64,000 bases of DNA from Pseudomonas viridiflava (GTDB lineage Bacteria > Pseudomonadota > Gammaproteobacteria > Pseudomonadales > Pseudomonadaceae). Below the pieces are notes generated by a model. It saw nothing but the letters and a program-made list of their open reading frames with translations, was not told where the DNA came from and did no database searches. Each line of letters starts with the position of its first letter. Positions within the stretch are counted from its first letter, which is position 1. Location: the NCBI RefSeq assembly GCF_900590885.1, contig NZ_UUON01000004.1:372001-436000 (forward strand). The letters are read 5' to 3'. Below are positions 40,856-49,648 of this stretch, piece by piece. The position numbers and the translations under genes were made by a program.

Positions 40856-41434
40856 ATGTCTAGCCAGTATCTGCTCAACTTACCTAGCACCAAGAGCTTG
40901 GTCACATCCGAGCCTTCTGATGCTGTGGTATTCACCCGTCATAATCTTCAATTACATGCCCTCCTCCTAGAAAATCAAGCGTGGTTCTGCGCGCGCGAAC
41001 TTGGGCGTTTGATGGGCTGGTTCCTGGATGAGCGAACCACTCGCAAGCTCGATGAAGACCAACGAAGAACCATTAACCTGCTGTTCCACGGTCAACCAGA
41101 AGAAATGCTGATGATCAGCGAATCCGGCGCTTACGCGTTGTTGGTGTATCACTACACGCCCGGGAATCGTCTGCTACGTAGCTGGCTGACTCATGAAGTC
41201 GTTCCTATGTTGCGAGACGAGCGCCAGCCCCGAACTGTGGAGCGACCACTGCTAAGCATGTTGGATTGGCCAGAGATGTCGTTGAACCTGCTGCATTGGC
41301 ATGATGAAGGCTGGATACGGCTCCGGGATATGCCGTATTTGTTGGTGAATCGAACTTATCGAAGAGACTCAACAAGAACGCCATGGTGGCGAAAGCTAAC
41401 TCATGCTTTCCGAATGAAGCAGCGAATTAGCTAA
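40856..41434 (+). CDS. BRO-N domain protein (phage antirepressor-like)
   Basis: In this 192-residue protein, residues of about 22-120 look like a BRO N-terminal domain: VVFTRHNLQLHALLLENQAWFCARELGRLMGW, then LFHGQPEEMLMISESGAYALLVYHYTPGNRLLRSWLTHEVVPMLR. This domain is DNA-binding in phage and baculovirus proteins. The remaining part, up to a basic tail, is unfamiliar and lacks a standard antirepressor C-terminal domain. Composition is less GC-rich than in the neighbours, which suggests acquisition. No other phage genes are near, so it may be a stand-alone regulator of the following nuclease gene. Confidence 0.72.
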   Translation: MSSQYLLNLPSTKSLVTSEPSDAVVFTRHNLQLHALLLENQAWFCARELGRLMGWFLDERTTRKLDEDQRRTINLLFHGQPEEMLMISESGAYALLVYHYTPGNRLLRSWLTHEVVPMLRDERQPRTVERPLLSMLDWPEMSLNLLHWHDEGWIRLRDMPYLLVNRTYRRDSTRTPWWRKLTHAFRMKQRIS

Positions 41435-41505
41435 CGCGGACGACCGCCAAGTCCCACCACGCCGTAGGAAATTTCGTAGACGCCATAATGGCTACTCAGT
41501 ATCGT

Positions 41506-41526
41506 CCGAGGGTTTTCTACCCTCGG
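41506..41526 (+). other. Hairpin directly before the HNH gene
   Basis: CCGAGGGT and ACCCTCGG form an 8-bp stem ending seven bases before the ATG at 41534. The loop is TTTCT. It leaves no room for a normal ribosome site. Confidence 0.6.
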
Positions 41527-41533
41527 CGGCTGT

Positions 41534-42247
41534 ATGGATATTACGAAAGACAAAACGGACTGGGACGACGCAGAGCTAGCAGCGGCGGTCGAGGCATACT
41601 TGAAGATGTTGGCCTGGGAAAAAAGCGGCCAACCTTTTAACAAAGCCCTCGAAAACCGTCTTCTGCGCGAAGGCCCGGTGGCAGGCCGAGCTAAGGGTTC
41701 CATCGAATTTCGCATGCAAAATATTTCCACTGTACTCGTCCGTATGGGCTGGGATCGCATCGAGGGCTATAAGCCTGCGAAGAACGTGGGCACAGGCGTT
41801 GAGCAACGCATCCGCCAAGCGCTCGCCGCGCAGGGTGTATTCGAATCCGAGGACGCTGCCCAGAGCGCAGATGAGCAAACGCTTATTCGCCGTGCCGCCA
41901 AACTGCAGCAACAGGCTTTCCCTAAGTTACCGGATGGCATTGCGCAGCCGCAGAAAGTATCGACCGTCAGCACCACCTTTGTTCGCGACCCGAAGGTACG
42001 CGCCTGGGTACTAAAAGAAGCTCAGGGCATCTGCGAAGGCTGCGGCTCAAACGCGCCGTTCGAGGTCGATGGTTTGCCATTTCTTGAAGTACATCACGTC
42101 AAGCACCTCGCCCAGAAGGGTTCGGATCGCATCACCAATGCTGTAGCCTTGTGCCCCAATTGCCATCAGCGTTGTCACCGGTCGAGTGACCGGGATGCTT
42201 TCACCGAGGCGCTTTACGCCAAAGTCGGAAGATTGGCACGGGAGTAA
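41534..42247 (+). CDS. HNH endonuclease, probable McrA-type restriction nuclease
   Basis: A 237-residue protein with two parts. Residues 1-80 (TDWDDAELAAAVEAYLKMLAWEKSGQPFNKALENRLL...SIEFRMQNISTVLVRMGWDRIEGYKPAKNVG) resemble the N-terminal module of McrA-like nucleases. The C-terminal part is an HNH domain, with CEGCGSNAPF, LPFLEVHHVKHLAQKGSDRITNAVALCPNCHQRCH (His pair, Asn, and Cys pairs for structural zinc). Known McrA-type enzymes cut modified DNA. Target specificity cannot be read from the sequence. It follows the BRO-N gene by 99 bases; no methylase is present, which fits a type IV (modification-dependent) role. Confidence 0.8.
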   Translation: MDITKDKTDWDDAELAAAVEAYLKMLAWEKSGQPFNKALENRLLREGPVAGRAKGSIEFRMQNISTVLVRMGWDRIEGYKPAKNVGTGVEQRIRQALAAQGVFESEDAAQSADEQTLIRRAAKLQQQAFPKLPDGIAQPQKVSTVSTTFVRDPKVRAWVLKEAQGICEGCGSNAPFEVDGLPFLEVHHVKHLAQKGSDRITNAVALCPNCHQRCHRSSDRDAFTEALYAKVGRLARE

Positions 42248-42307
42248 ACTCCTGCTGTCACACCTGATGCACGCTTAAAAAATACTAGATAGGACCGAGG
42301 CCAACCC

Positions 42308-42964
42308 GTGAACCCAGACATGCTCGAAGCCGGCCCCATCGACGCCAAAGTACTCTCCGTCTTTGACTTCGACGGCACCCTGACCCATCACGACAGTTTC
42401 GTGCCCTTCCTCAAATTCGCCTTTGGCCCCGCCGAGTTCTACGGGCGGATGGTCAAGTTGGCTGTGCCTGGGCTGCGCTTTTTGTTGCAGCAGATCAGTA
42501 GGGATGAGTTGAAGGCGCAGTTGATTCGCACCTTTATGACCGGGGTGGAGAAGGCGTGGGTGCAGCAGAAGGCCGAGGAGTATTGCCAGCGCAATTGGGC
42601 GCGGTTGATGCGCCCGGCGGGGGTGTTGTCGGTGGAGCAGGAGTTGGGCTCGGGCGCGGTGGTTACGCTGTGTTCGGCGTCGCCGGCGTTGGTGTTGCAG
42701 CCGTTTGCGGACCGGCTGGGGATCAAGTTGATTGGCACTGAGCTTGAGGTGGTCGACGGGGTGTTGACGGGCAAGCTCACCGGGAATAATTGCCGCTGTG
42801 AGAACAAGGTGCTGCGGCTTGAGGCGGTGTATGGGGATTTGGGCGAGTATCGGCTGCGGGCTTGGGGCGATACGCGGGGGGATCGGGAGTTGTTGGCGGC
42901 GGCGCAGGATGCGCATTTTCGGCATTTTCATGCGAAGAAGAAGCGGGCTCGGTTGCAGCGGTGA
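42308..42964 (+). CDS. HAD-superfamily phosphatase, subfamily IB
   Basis: A 218-residue cytoplasmic phosphohydrolase. The nucleophile motif VFDFDGTLTHHDSF is at about 18-31. Motif II is TLCSASPALVLQPFA, and the C-terminal AWGDTRGDRELL holds the Mg-binding Asp pair. The SerB-like IB group with a helical cap includes phosphatases of small metabolites and lipids; the substrate is unknown. Start is a GTG behind GAGG, though an ATG four codons later is possible. Codons are strongly G-ending. Confidence 0.88.
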   Translation: MNPDMLEAGPIDAKVLSVFDFDGTLTHHDSFVPFLKFAFGPAEFYGRMVKLAVPGLRFLLQQISRDELKAQLIRTFMTGVEKAWVQQKAEEYCQRNWARLMRPAGVLSVEQELGSGAVVTLCSASPALVLQPFADRLGIKLIGTELEVVDGVLTGKLTGNNCRCENKVLRLEAVYGDLGEYRLRAWGDTRGDRELLAAAQDAHFRHFHAKKKRARLQR

Positions 42965-43014
42965 TGCGTGTAGATGGGGTAGGCGCATGGACCCAGGCGA
43001 TCCCATCGGAGCCT

Positions 43015-43041
43015 CGCTGAAGCTCGACACCTCCCACATTT
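43015..43041. repeat. REP fragment
   Basis: CTCCCACATTTGATC with a nearby CTGAAGCTCGACAC looks like the outer half of a degraded REP element. There is no matching inverted partner. Confidence 0.45.
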
Positions 43042-43080
43042 GATCTTTGTGGCCTAGGGGAATGGGGGTTGGCGGGAGTT

Positions 43081-44040
43081 TTATGTCGTGGCTTTGAGGT
43101 CTACGCCGAGCGCGGTGGCGAAGGCTTTTACCATCGGGCTTCTTGGGGCGTTGTGGCGCAGGATCAGGTTGAATACGGTGCTCAGGTGAACCTGCTCCGG
43201 GCACAGTGCGCGCAGGCGCCCTTCCCTTACCAGCGGTGCGGCGTAGTGTTCCGGCAGGAAGCCGAGGAAGCGGCCGGTGAGGACCAGGATGGCGACGGCT
43301 TCCACCTGTGAGGCCGAGGCGGATTGGCTGTCGTAGGTGACGAAGTTGGCTTTGTCGCGGTGGATCGCGTACCGATGGTTGACCACTTCGTATTGGCGCA
43401 GCACGTCTGGCGAGATGTCGCTCGCATTGAACAGTGGATGTCCTACGGCGCAGTAGGCGTGGGCTTTTTCTTCGTAGAGGGGGAAGTAGTCGAATTCTTC
43501 GCGGCGTTGGTACACCGGCACGATGCCGACGATCAGTCGCCCTTCCACCACGCCGCGTTCAACTTCGTCCAATTGCGAGGCGTGCAGGCGCAATCTGATT
43601 TTTGGCGATTCGCTATGTAACTTCCCCAGCGCGGCAACTAGCGGGGAATTAACGTCGGACACGGTGTTATCAATAACCCCCACACTAAGGTCGCCGATCA
43701 GTTCGTTTTGCGCCGAACTAAGCTTGTCGCGAAAACTGTCTACCGAGGTAAATAACTCGATGGACGCCTGATACACCAACTTGCCCTCTTCGGTCAGGCC
43801 GAAGCCTTCCCTGCCCCGTGTGCACAGGCGCATACCGATGCGGATTTCAAGGTCGGAGATCTGTTTGCTGATGGCCGCCAGGCCCACGTTCAGCTCGTTT
43901 TGCGCGGCACTGAAGCCGCCGGCTTCGACCACGGCCATGAACACGCGCAGCAATTTGAAGTCCAGCCCGCTCAGTTGCAAGGGCGGTCTTGTGCCGGGTT
44001 TTGGCGGCAGGTTTCCAGAAGTGGAAAGTGGAGTTTCCAT
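43081..44040 (-). CDS. LysR-family regulator
   Basis: A 319-residue regulator with the winged helix at about 30-90 (LSGLDFKLLRVFMAVVEAGGFSAAQNELNVGLAAISKQISDLEIRIGMRLCTRGREGFGLTEEGKLVYQ) and a periplasmic-binding-like effector domain after it. I take the ATG before ETPLSTSG, with GAGGT nine bases upstream. It diverges from the argH-ABC operon across about 190 bases, so it is the likely regulator of that operon. The effector is unknown. Confidence 0.9.
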   Translation of the reverse strand: METPLSTSGNLPPKPGTRPPLQLSGLDFKLLRVFMAVVEAGGFSAAQNELNVGLAAISKQISDLEIRIGMRLCTRGREGFGLTEEGKLVYQASIELFTSVDSFRDKLSSAQNELIGDLSVGVIDNTVSDVNSPLVAALGKLHSESPKIRLRLHASQLDEVERGVVEGRLIVGIVPVYQRREEFDYFPLYEEKAHAYCAVGHPLFNASDISPDVLRQYEVVNHRYAIHRDKANFVTYDSQSASASQVEAVAILVLTGRFLGFLPEHYAAPLVREGRLRALCPEQVHLSTVFNLILRHNAPRSPMVKAFATALGVDLKATT

Positions 44041-44233
44041 AATACGCGTTGACCTCAAGTGCCATATTCAACAGGCTTCAACCCAGTCCTTGAACATAGC
44101 CAGGCGGCGATAATGAACATAAACATCCGCCCTTGGCAACCTTGAATACGGCGCGTCAGACGCTGGTTCAGTCTAGTTGAAAACTTATTTTTACTGCCTC
44201 CGACTCTTCTAAAAACAAGCGTGAGGAATACCG

Positions 44234-45661
44234 ATGTCCCAGCCCACCGACCGCCTTTGGGGTGCTCGTTTCAAGACCGGCCCGTCTGCTGCATTGGCCG
44301 CGTTGTCGCGTTGCCCTGAGCGCTATTTTCGCCTCACGCCCTACGACCTGGCCGGCTCCCGTGCCCATGCCCGCGAGTTGCAGCGCGCCGGTTTGCTGGA
44401 CGCGTCGGAGACCCTGCGCACCCTCGAAGCCCTCGACGGTATCGGCAACGATTTCGCCGCCGGCCGCCTGCATCCCACCCTGGATGACGAGGACGTACAC
44501 ACCTTTATCGAACGCGTACTGACCGAGCGCCTGGGCGCTTTGGGCGGCAAGCTGCGCGCCGGGCGTTCGCGCAACGATCAGACGGCCAACGACCTGCGCC
44601 TTTTCCTGCGTGACCATGCGCGCACCATCGCCACCGAGGTGCTGGGTTTGCAGCAGGCGTTGGTGGAACAGGCCGAGCAGCATGTGGAAAGCATCTGCCC
44701 CGGCTTTACCCACTTGCAGCAGGCGCAACCGATTGTGTTCGCCCATCACTTGCTGGCTCATGCCCAGTCGATGTTGCGTGATGTGCAGCGCCTGGTGGAT
44801 TGGGATGCGCGTACGGCGTTGTCGCCACTCGGTGCAGCGGCCATGGCCGGTTCGGCTATTGCGCGACAGCCGGAGCATTCGGCCAAGGAAATGGGCTACA
44901 CCGGGCCGTGCGAAAACTCGATCGACGCCGTAGCCAGCCGCGACCATGTGGCCGAGTTTCTGTTTGTGGCGGGCATGCTCGGGGTGAATATTTCGCGGCT
45001 GTCGGAAGAGTTTTGCCTGTGGTCGTCGCGCCAATTTCGCTGGGTGGTGCTGGACGATGCCTACGCCACCGGCAGCTCGATCATGCCGCAGAAAAAGAAC
45101 CCGGACATTGCCGAACTGGCGCGGGGCAAGGCTGGGCGTTTGATCGGCAACCTGACCGGGTTGATGTCGACGCTCAAGTCGTTGCCGCTGTCGTACAACC
45201 GCGATTTGAGTGAAGACAAGCACAGCGTGTTGGACAGCGTCGACACCCTGCTGCTGGTGTTGCCGGCGATGGCCGGGATGGTCGCGACCATGCAGGTGCA
45301 GGTGCAAGAACTGCGGCGCCAGGCACCGATGGGTTTTACCTTGGCGACCGAGGTGGCGGATTGGTTGGCGACCCGTGGTGTGCCGTTCAAGGAAGCCCAT
45401 GAGATTACCGGCGCTTTGGTGCAGGCCTGTGAGAAGCATGAGATTGAGTTGTGGGAAGCCTCGCCGGCGATGTTGGCGGAGGTAGATGCTCGGCTGCTGC
45501 CTGAAGTGCGCGACTGCTTGACCCTGGAAGCGGCGATTGCGGCGCGCAGTGGGTGGGGTGGGACGGCGCCGGAGCGGGTTCGCGAGCAGATTGGGCGGTT
45601 GAAGGTGGCATTGGCTGAACAGCAGAAATGGGCTGAGAGTTATCAGGGGTTCAGGATTTAG
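44234..45661 (+). CDS. argH: Argininosuccinate lyase-like enzyme
   Basis: A 475-residue member of the fumarase/aspartase superfamily. LRAGRSRNDQTANDLRLFLRD, GFTHLQQAQPIVFAHHLLAHAQS (His region), and the signature GSSIMPQKKNPDIAELARGK (Ser of the catalytic loop) all match argininosuccinate lyase. The position, first in an operon with an amino acid ABC importer and an MFS carrier under a LysR gene, is not that of the housekeeping argH. I infer a paralogue that cleaves an imported argininosuccinate-like or other N-substituted compound to fumarate. Confidence 0.85.
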   Translation: MSQPTDRLWGARFKTGPSAALAALSRCPERYFRLTPYDLAGSRAHARELQRAGLLDASETLRTLEALDGIGNDFAAGRLHPTLDDEDVHTFIERVLTERLGALGGKLRAGRSRNDQTANDLRLFLRDHARTIATEVLGLQQALVEQAEQHVESICPGFTHLQQAQPIVFAHHLLAHAQSMLRDVQRLVDWDARTALSPLGAAAMAGSAIARQPEHSAKEMGYTGPCENSIDAVASRDHVAEFLFVAGMLGVNISRLSEEFCLWSSRQFRWVVLDDAYATGSSIMPQKKNPDIAELARGKAGRLIGNLTGLMSTLKSLPLSYNRDLSEDKHSVLDSVDTLLLVLPAMAGMVATMQVQVQELRRQAPMGFTLATEVADWLATRGVPFKEAHEITGALVQACEKHEIELWEASPAMLAEVDARLLPEVRDCLTLEAAIAARSGWGGTAPERVREQIGRLKVALAEQQKWAESYQGFRI

Positions 45662-45675
45662 ATCTGCGGTGAGTG

Positions 45676-45713
45676 GGCTGGCGCTATCGCAGGCAAGCCA
45701 GCTCCCACATTTG
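45676..45713. repeat. Diverged REP element
   Basis: GGCTGGCGCTATCGCAGGCA followed by AGCCAGCTCCCACATTTGG. This is a different REP variant from the GGGGGCTTGCCCCC type, in the gap after argH. Confidence 0.65.
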
Positions 45714-45758
45714 GATCGCGTGTATCAGTTAGAGCGTCATTAGTTTTGGAGTAACACC

Positions 45759-46637
45759 ATGAACCAAACCCCGGCGGAGCGCTTGGAAGCCGAGCGCAAG
45801 TTGTCCGAGAACCAGTTCGATATCACGCAGTACGAGCACGTGCCGCGTCGCTATTACGGGCGGATGTTTTTTGCCACGTTGATCGTGATCGTGCTGGCCG
45901 CGCTGTTGCGCGCGTTTGCCAATGGCCAGATCGAATGGTCCTACATTGGGCAGTTCCTCACGTCTGAGGCCATCCTCTGGGGCCTGGTGAATACCATCGT
46001 CATGTCGATCCTGGCGATGGCGCTGGGGGTGGTGATCGGGGTGATCACGGCGATCATGCGCATGTCGGCCAACCCGATCCTGCGCTACGTGGCCATCACC
46101 TACACCTGGTTGTTCCGGGGTACGCCGCTGATTTTGCAGCTGCTGTTGTGGTTCAACCTGGCGCTGATTTTCCCGGTGATCGCGATTCCCGGCCTGTTCA
46201 GCATCGACACGGTCGACCTGATGACTCCATTCGTGGCCGCCCTGCTCGGCCTGAGCATCAACCAGGGTGCCTACACCGCCGAGGTGGTGCGCGCCGGCCT
46301 GCTGTCGGTAGACACCGGCCAGTACGAGGCCGCCAAGTCCATCGGCATGCCGAGCCTGCAGGCGCTGCGTAGGATCATTCTTCCGCAGGCCATGCGCGTG
46401 ATCATTCCGCCTGTAGGCAACGAGTTCATCAGCATGGTGAAAATGACCAGCCTGGCCAGTGTGATCCAGTACTCCGAGCTGCTGCACAACGCGCAAAACA
46501 TCTACTACGCCAACGCCCGGGTCATGGAGCTGCTGATTGTCGCCGGCATCTGGTACCTGGCGGTGGTGACTGTTCTTTCATTTGGTCAAAGCCGCCTTGA
46601 GCGTCGTTTTGCCCGCGGCGCCGGCAAGCGTTCGTAA
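45759..46637 (+). CDS. Polar amino acid ABC transporter permease
   Basis: A 292-residue inner-membrane permease with an N-terminal cytoplasmic region of about 40 residues and roughly six hydrophobic segments. The EAA loop is in QYEAAKSIGMPSLQALRRIILPQAMRVIIPPVGNEF; YTWLFRGTPLILQLLLWFN is typical of the HisM/GlnP group. Only one permease gene is present, so a homodimer is expected. TTGGAG precedes the ATG. It is followed by its ATPase and binding protein. Confidence 0.94.
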   Translation: MNQTPAERLEAERKLSENQFDITQYEHVPRRYYGRMFFATLIVIVLAALLRAFANGQIEWSYIGQFLTSEAILWGLVNTIVMSILAMALGVVIGVITAIMRMSANPILRYVAITYTWLFRGTPLILQLLLWFNLALIFPVIAIPGLFSIDTVDLMTPFVAALLGLSINQGAYTAEVVRAGLLSVDTGQYEAAKSIGMPSLQALRRIILPQAMRVIIPPVGNEFISMVKMTSLASVIQYSELLHNAQNIYYANARVMELLIVAGIWYLAVVTVLSFGQSRLERRFARGAGKRS

Positions 46638-46661
46638 GTTTGGGTTGAGGAGATTTGCCCC

Positions 46662-47426
46662 ATGAGAAGCATCGTCAAGGCCGTCAACCTGAACAAGTAT
46701 TACGACCAGTACCACGCGCTGCGTGACATCAATATTGAGGTCGAGCAAGGCGAGGTCATGTGCATCATCGGCCCGTCCGGGTCGGGTAAAAGCACCCTGC
46801 TGCGCTGCGTCAACCAGCTGGAAAAAATCGACAAGGGCGGCCTCTGGGTCGACGGCGAGCTGGTGGGTTACCGCGTGGTCGGCAACAAGCTGCATGAAAT
46901 GAACGAAGCGCAGATCGCCCGCCAGCGCCTGGCCACCGGCATGGTGTTCCAGCGCTTCAATTTGTTCCCGCATATGACTGTGTTGCAAAACATCATCGAA
47001 GGCCCGGTCCAGGTGCTCAAGCGCTCGCCCAAGGAAGCCATCGAAGATGCGTTGGAACTGCTGGCCCGCGTCGGCCTGGCAGACAAGCGCAATGCCTACC
47101 CGGTGGAGTTGTCCGGCGGCCAGCAACAGCGTGTGGCAATTGCCCGTGCGCTGGCGATGCGCCCGAAGTTGATGCTGTTTGACGAACCCACATCAGCTCT
47201 CGACCCGGAGCTGGTAGGAGAAGTGCTGTCGGTGATGCGCGATTTGGCCACCACCGGCATGACCATGATCGTGGTCACCCATGAGTTGGGCTTCGCCCGC
47301 GAAGTATCCAACCGCATGGTGTTTATGGATGCCGGCCAGATTGTGGAAGCCGGCAGCCCTGAAGAAATTCTAATAAGCCCACAAAACCCACGTACCCAAA
47401 GCTTTATTTCTGCCGTTCGCACTTAA
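46662..47426 (+). CDS. Polar amino acid ABC transporter ATPase
   Basis: A 254-residue ABC subunit with Walker [12 protein letters not shown] (about 35-45), signature [17 protein letters not shown], Walker [15 protein letters not shown], and switch His in [13 protein letters not shown]. It resembles GlnQ/HisP. The gene is 24 bases after the permease, within one operon. Confidence 0.95.
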   Translation: MRSIVKAVNLNKYYDQYHALRDINIEVEQGEVMCIIGPSGSGKSTLLRCVNQLEKIDKGGLWVDGELVGYRVVGNKLHEMNEAQIARQRLATGMVFQRFNLFPHMTVLQNIIEGPVQVLKRSPKEAIEDALELLARVGLADKRNAYPVELSGGQQQRVAIARALAMRPKLMLFDEPTSALDPELVGEVLSVMRDLATTGMTMIVVTHELGFAREVSNRMVFMDAGQIVEAGSPEEILISPQNPRTQSFISAVRT

Positions 47427-47451
47427 CTAAAAAACAAACGAGAACGCCCCC

Positions 47452-48273
47452 ATGAAAAAATTGTTTATCCCCACGTTGCTCGCAGGCCTGATGGCCTCCT
47501 CCGCTGTTTTCGCGGCATTGCCGGCGGCAATCAAGGACAAGGGTGAGATCAGCGCGGCCATCGTGCCGAACTACCCGCCGATGGACTTCAAGGACCCAGC
47601 CACCAACAAGCTCACCGGCTTTGACTTCGACCTGGGCAATGCCCTGGCCGAGCGGCTGGGCGTGAAGATCAAGTGGCAGGAAACCGGCTTCGAGCAAATG
47701 CTCAGCGGCCTGACCACCAAGCGCGTGGACATCGTGCTGTCGGGCATGTCCGACACCGCCGAGCGCCAGAAGTCCGTGACCTTTATCGACTACTTCACCA
47801 GCGGCCCACAGCTGTACACGCTGGCCAAGCGTGAAGAGATCAAGGAATTGACTGACCTGTGCGGTAAAAAAGTCGGCACCAGCCGCCGGACTACCTGGCC
47901 GTCGGAAATTGCCGCGTGGAGCAAGGAAAACTGCGAAGCCGCAGGTAAGCCGGCGATCGTGGTGATCGGTACCGAAGGCTCGGCGGATGCCCGCGCGCAG
48001 TTGCAGCAGAACCGTCTGGATGCAGCGATGCAGGGCAGCGAAACGATTCCTTACCTGATGTCGCTGGACAAGGGTAAGTACAAGCCGGTTGGGCTGGCGA
48101 TTTCCAAGCAGTTCACGGGGCTGGGGATTGAGAAGAGCAACACAGAGCTGGTCACGGCGATCAGTGAAGCGTTGCAGGGCATGATTGATGATGGGACGTA
48201 CGGCAAGATTTTGCAGAAGTGGGAGCTGGAGCAGGGTGCGGTTGAGAAAATCAGCATCAATGCCGGCCAGTAA
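47452..48273 (+). CDS. Amino acid ABC transporter periplasmic binding protein
   Basis: A 273-residue family 3 solute receptor. Signal peptide MKKLFIPTLLAGLMASSAVFA, cleavage near residue 21. Then IKDKGEISAAIVPNYPPMDFKDPATNKLTGFDFDLGNALAERLGVKIKWQETGFEQMLSGL, the standard fold opening. Two Cys (LCGKKVG and KENCEAAG) may pair. The ligand should be the operon's amino-acid-like substrate. Codons become strongly G-ending near the 3' end. Confidence 0.94.
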   Translation: MKKLFIPTLLAGLMASSAVFAALPAAIKDKGEISAAIVPNYPPMDFKDPATNKLTGFDFDLGNALAERLGVKIKWQETGFEQMLSGLTTKRVDIVLSGMSDTAERQKSVTFIDYFTSGPQLYTLAKREEIKELTDLCGKKVGTSRRTTWPSEIAAWSKENCEAAGKPAIVVIGTEGSADARAQLQQNRLDAAMQGSETIPYLMSLDKGKYKPVGLAISKQFTGLGIEKSNTELVTAISEALQGMIDDGTYGKILQKWELEQGAVEKISINAGQ

Positions 48274-48288
48274 CAACGCGATCTGAAA

Positions 48289-48377
48289 ATGTGGGAGGGG
48301 GCTTGCCCCCGATAACGGTGTATCAGTACCGGATGTTTGTCTGACACTCCGCTATCGGTGGCAAGCCCCCTCCCACA
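48289..48377. repeat. REPIN between the binding protein and MFS gene
   Basis: Left REP with the full GGGGGCTTGCCCCCGATA core and a right REP with one change (GGTGGCAAGCCCCC). It lies inside the presumed operon. Confidence 0.9.
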
Positions 48378-48424
48378 GTGGATTTTCGTCGCTCAAGAAA
48401 TATAACAAGGACCTCCACTCCACC

Positions 48425-49594
48425 GTGGCCACCTACTCCCTGGTAATCCGCCGCCTGATGATCTGCTCGCTGACCATCGTCATCAGCCGAGCCATGACCA
48501 GCCCATTGATGACCTTGCTGCTGAGCAAGCGCCTGGGCCTCAACCAACAGGACATCGGCTTGCTGATGGGCATCGCGGTATTCACCGCCACCCTGATGGG
48601 CCTGTACGGCGGCTACGTTATCGACCGCATGGAAAAGCGCAAACTGCTGATCCTGGCCATGCTCTCCAGCTCCATCGGTTTTCTGTTACTGACCTTTGCC
48701 ACCAACCTCTACCTCACCACCTTGACCCTGGTGATCACCGAGTCGGCGTCGGCGCTGTTCCTGATCGGCTCCAAGGCGATCATCAGCGAGAACCTGCCGG
48801 TGGACCAGCGCGCCAAGGTGTTTTCCCTGCGCTACACCCTCACCAATATCGGCTACGCCACAGGCCCAATGGTCGGTGTGGTGATCGCCGGGCAGATGCC
48901 GCTGCTGCCGTTCATGCTGTCCAGCGCCATCGCGTTTATCAGCGTGTTCCTGATGATCGGCATCCCGCCCACCCAGCGCGATGCAAGCACCAAGCCGTTG
49001 AGTTTTCTGACCACCCTGAAGACCCTGCGCAACGACCGCAGCCTGGTGCTGTTCACCGGCGGCAGCCTGTTGAGCACCATCGTGCATGGCCGCTACACCT
49101 TGTATCTGTCGCAATTTTTGTTGGTGATTCACAACTCGGATGACGCGCTGAAGATTCTTTCCGCCGTGCTGGCGTGCAACGCGATCACGGTGATGTTGCT
49201 GCAATACCAGATCGGCCGGTTCCTCAAGCGTGAGCAATTGCGTTACTGGATCTTGCTGGGCACCGCGCTGTTCATCGCGGGCCTGATCGGGTTCAGCCAG
49301 GCCGACAGCCTGTTGTCGTGGTGCGTGGCGATGTTCGTGTTTACCTTGGGCGAGATGATTATCTTCCCGTCCGAATTCCTGTTTATCGACACCCTCGCCC
49401 CCGAGGCGCTGCGGGGCAGTTACTACGGCGCACAGAACCTGGCGGCCTTTGGCGGCGCCCTGAGCCCGGTGATCTGCGGTTACCTGCTGATCAACTCGGC
49501 GCCGAACACCATGTTTTTTGCGTTGGCCGGTTTGACCGCGGTGGGCGGCACCCTGTGCTTCCTGAGTGGGCGACGGGTTGCAGGTTCTTGCTGA
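48425..49594 (+). CDS. MFS transporter (MdtH/drug-exporter type)
   Basis: A 389-residue carrier with about 12 hydrophobic segments. GLYGGYVIDRMEKRKLLILAML is the MFS loop 2-3 motif. MTSPLMTLLLSKRLGLNQQDIGLLMGIAVFTATLMG precedes it. The start is a GTG with AAGGA about 13 bases upstream, a weak arrangement. It ends the argH-ABC gene group after a REPIN, so it may or may not share the transcript. It could export a product or toxic analogue. Confidence 0.83.
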   Translation: MATYSLVIRRLMICSLTIVISRAMTSPLMTLLLSKRLGLNQQDIGLLMGIAVFTATLMGLYGGYVIDRMEKRKLLILAMLSSSIGFLLLTFATNLYLTTLTLVITESASALFLIGSKAIISENLPVDQRAKVFSLRYTLTNIGYATGPMVGVVIAGQMPLLPFMLSSAIAFISVFLMIGIPPTQRDASTKPLSFLTTLKTLRNDRSLVLFTGGSLLSTIVHGRYTLYLSQFLLVIHNSDDALKILSAVLACNAITVMLLQYQIGRFLKREQLRYWILLGTALFIAGLIGFSQADSLLSWCVAMFVFTLGEMIIFPSEFLFIDTLAPEALRGSYYGAQNLAAFGGALSPVICGYLLINSAPNTMFFALAGLTAVGGTLCFLSGRRVAGSC

Positions 49595-49648
49595 TATTTG
49601 CGTAGGTTCCGGCTATTAATAGCGAAACTTCTCACGGACCCGAGCCCC

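Noticed and set aside
40544..42250. Prophage remnant
   Set aside because: Only one phage-like domain (BRO-N) is present; no structural, integrase or lysis genes. A two-gene island is the safer description.
39293..45661. Replication terminus suggested by the skew change
   Set aside because: I found no dif-like sequence, and the skew looks local; a whole-genome plot would be needed.
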